Assembly: GCA_913044145.1 (NCBI GenBank)
Contig: CAJWOD010000013.1
Span: 1 to 16,043, forward strand
DNA from: an uncultured Nitrospina sp.
GTDB taxonomy: Bacteria > Nitrospinota > Nitrospinia > Nitrospinales > VA-1
Length of the DNA stretch: 16,043 nucleotides
Reading direction: 5' to 3'
The notes beneath the pieces were generated by a model that did no database searches, was not told the origin of the DNA, and was given only the letters and a program-made list of their open reading frames with translations. The translations under genes and the position numbers were made by a program. Positions within the stretch are counted from its first letter, which is position 1. Each line of letters starts with the position of its first letter. This document shows positions 14,342-16,043 of the stretch, in pieces.

Positions 14342-15805
14342 TTAAGCGGAACAACTGGTTTGACGGCCCAGAAACTCTTTAGGTGTGGCCTGCGAGTAGA
14401 GATCGGAATCGATATCATATTCTTGGAAAAGCTCAGGTTTATCCTTAAAAGGATCCTCCATAAGAACACGCAGGCGTTTCACCTCTGAAAAGTCCGAATC
14501 TTTTAGGGATTTTTCCAGAGCGTTTTGTACCAGATGGGTTCTCAATATAAACTTTGGGTTGACTGCATCCATTTTCTTTTTCCGCTCCTTATGGTTTGTG
14601 CCTTCTCGCTCACAAAGTTTAAGATAATTTTCTAACCATGAATGCATGCCCACATCAAATTGTAATTTTTCTATTTTATCTGGATAGTTTGCGAGGAGAC
14701 GGAAAAAGTTAGAATAGTCAACGTGATGGTTAATTAATAATTGAAACATTTCCTGCGTCAACTGGCTGAAGTCTTCATCAAGAATAGATATTCCAAGTTT
14801 TCGTCCCATTTCTTCTCTATAAAATCCATTGAATATGGGTTGATATTGCTTGATTTCTTCCTGTAACTGATCCGAACCAACTAAGGGGATTAATGTTTCT
14901 GCTAGCTTGTTCAGGTTCCAGAATCCAATCTCGGGTTGTTGTTGGTATGCATAACGTCCATGGGTATCTGAAGAATTGGGGGTATAACTTGGATTGAATT
15001 GATCAATAAAACCATATGGGCCGTAGTCAAAAGTTGTTCCTGTTATTGTCATATTGTCAGTATTCATGACACCGTGAACAAACCCTACCGCTTGCCATTT
15101 TGCAATTAATTTAGCAGTGAGAGTTAATACTCTTCTGAAGAAAATTCTGTATCGTTCGGGTTCATTCCATAAATCCTTGTGGTGATTTTGAATGGCAAAT
15201 TCTGCCAGCCGCTCTACATTTTTTGGTTGATTGGTTTTATGGAAGTATTCAAAACTGCCAAAACGTATATGGCTGTCTGCGATCCGTACTAAAATAGCTG
15301 CTAATTCTGGTTTTTTCCGGTAAATGAGTTCTCTAATACCGATAACCGCCAGCGAACGTGTTGAGGGAATACCTAAGCCGCTCAATGCCTCGCTTCCCAA
15401 ATGTTCCCGTATGGAAGACTGCAAGGTTGCCCGGCCATCAAACCCTCTTGCAAATCGGGTAGGTCCAGCCCCTTTTAAATGAACATCCCAGCTAATATTT
15501 TCTTTATTTAAAACCTCTCCAAGCAATAGGCCTCTGCCATCCCCTAGCCTGGGGTTGTAAGAACCGAATTGATGACCGCCATATGCCATCGCCAGAGGTC
15601 GAGCTCCTTCCATAGGCTGATTGCCACTGAATTTTTCTAGAAAGTCCGATCCTCCTTCAGAAGGAAGATCTATCAATGCGCCTACAGAAGGGGAATAATC
15701 GACAAGATATGGGTCTGTAACCGGATCAGGTTGTTTTTCCTGGTAAAACTCTGGCCCCAAGTCGATAAAACGATTTTTAAATTTTAAGTTTTGGTAAGGA
15801 GGCAA
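14342..15805 (-). CDS. selO: Protein adenylyltransferase SelO (YdiU/UPF0061 family)
   Basis: SelO is a kinase-like enzyme that binds ATP in a flipped orientation and transfers AMP to Ser/Thr/Tyr of target proteins, with links to oxidative stress. This 487-residue protein is close to E. coli SelO (478). Landmarks are YGGHQFG (75-81), LGDGRG (87-92), HLKGAGPTRFARG (109-121, with Lys111), SSIREHLGSEA (130-140, with Glu134), GFVHGVMNTDNM (241-252, with Asn251) and DYGP (260-263), so the active site looks complete. It ends in SCSA, keeping the C-terminal Cys (C485) that is selenocysteine in many animal homologues. The start is a TTG at 15805, the first codon allowed after an in-frame TAA 9 nt upstream. 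There is no good Shine-Dalgarno, so the exact start is uncertain. Confidence 0.95.
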   Translation of the reverse strand: MPPYQNLKFKNRFIDLGPEFYQEKQPDPVTDPYLVDYSPSVGALIDLPSEGGSDFLEKFSGNQPMEGARPLAMAYGGHQFGSYNPRLGDGRGLLLGEVLNKENISWDVHLKGAGPTRFARGFDGRATLQSSIREHLGSEALSGLGIPSTRSLAVIGIRELIYRKKPELAAILVRIADSHIRFGSFEYFHKTNQPKNVERLAEFAIQNHHKDLWNEPERYRIFFRRVLTLTAKLIAKWQAVGFVHGVMNTDNMTITGTTFDYGPYGFIDQFNPSYTPNSSDTHGRYAYQQQPEIGFWNLNKLAETLIPLVGSDQLQEEIKQYQPIFNGFYREEMGRKLGISILDEDFSQLTQEMFQLLINHHVDYSNFFRLLANYPDKIEKLQFDVGMHSWLENYLKLCEREGTNHKERKKKMDAVNPKFILRTHLVQNALEKSLKDSDFSEVKRLRVLMEDPFKDKPELFQEYDIDSDLYSQATPKEFLGRQTSCSA

Positions 15806-15953
15806 TGATTTTTACGGTTTAGTTTAAGAAAAAAATCCGATGCTCTACCTAGTGTCGATGAAATACAGAGGCATTAGATTCTTTTTTTTTACAGCGAGGC
15901 TTTAGACAGGAATAGAAAATAAAAATACTTTGTTCGCTATGTTTGGAGGTGTT
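15806..15953. other. Intergenic region upstream of selO
   Basis: These 148 bp contain short T- and A-rich runs (for example T-run 15882-15890) and no recognisable RNA gene or strong promoter. A selO promoter would be expected here on the minus strand, but no -35/-10 pair stands out. A GGAGGTG word at 15945-15951 on the plus strand resembles a Shine-Dalgarno but is not followed by a sensible reading frame. Confidence 0.4.
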
Positions 15954-16043
15954 TCACTGAACATCTTGGACCAACCACATACGATGTTTAGCATCTTTAG
16001 TAAGAAACCATAACGTAGAGCCAACTTTGAACAGGACCAACCA
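15954..16043 (-). CDS. Possible 3' end of an unidentified gene (partial, runs off the right edge)
   Basis: On the minus strand, the frame starting at the last base is open for 29 codons to a TGA at 15956-15954. It ends in GSTLWFLTKDAKHRMWLVQDVQ, a soluble, balanced composition that reads like real protein. A 10-bp direct repeat (15968-15977 and 16034-16043) places the tripeptide WLV twice in this frame, 22 residues apart. A second minus-strand frame is also open through the same stretch, to about 15922, so the choice of frame is not certain. No family is recognised. If real, the gene lies just upstream of selO on the same strand. Confidence 0.35.
   Translation of the reverse strand, partial: WLVLFKVGSTLWFLTKDAKHRMWLVQDVQ

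Noticed and set aside
15968..16043. Short direct repeat as an attachment site or CRISPR-like repeat
   Set aside because: There are only two 10-bp copies with no spacers or mobile genes, and the second copy touches the window edge. An in-frame peptide repeat or chance explains it.

Overview
This is an ordinary chromosomal housekeeping segment from an AT-rich Gram-negative bacterium (GC looks near 40 % by eye, not computed). I see no phage, insertion sequence, CRISPR array, rRNA or tRNA. The mix of genes (ssb-rpsR-DUF2232-rplI-dnaB cluster, M23 peptidase before secA, a DksA-like protein with a histone H1-like lysine tail, tandem CNNM/CorC proteins, SelO) fits a deltaproteobacteria-like or Nitrospinota-like lineage. 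That placement is an inference from gene content only and is not secure.

Layout, left half (1-8281, all + strand): the 3' end of ssb, then rpsR, a DUF2232 membrane protein, rplI and dnaB form the conserved ribosome/primosome operon; rpsF would be expected just outside the left edge. A secreted TPR protein follows dnaB after 32 nt. A putative terminator and a good sigma70-type promoter then open a second unit with an envelope M23 peptidase and secA, the ATPase of the Sec export pathway.

Middle (8282-10332): secA runs convergently into a gene for a DksA/TraR zinc-finger protein whose first ~115 residues are a lysine-rich H1-like tail. It has its own extended -10 promoter, with a perfect stem-loop at the predicted transcript start. 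A small Dabb-domain protein lies upstream of it on the same strand. Divergent from that is a DjlA-like membrane-anchored J-domain protein.

Right half (10329-15805, all - strand): the order of transcription is selO (protein AMPylase), a 76-aa unknown protein, thiL (thiamine-monophosphate kinase), and two tandem CNNM/CorC-type membrane proteins whose stop and start codons overlap. Beyond selO, 238 bp run to the window edge and may hold the 3' end of another minus-strand gene.

No dramatic new system is evident. The items most worth a second look are the H1-tail/DksA fusion with its stem-loop leader, the unknown 76-aa protein, the DUF2232 gene inside the ribosomal operon, and the possible partial gene at the right edge.
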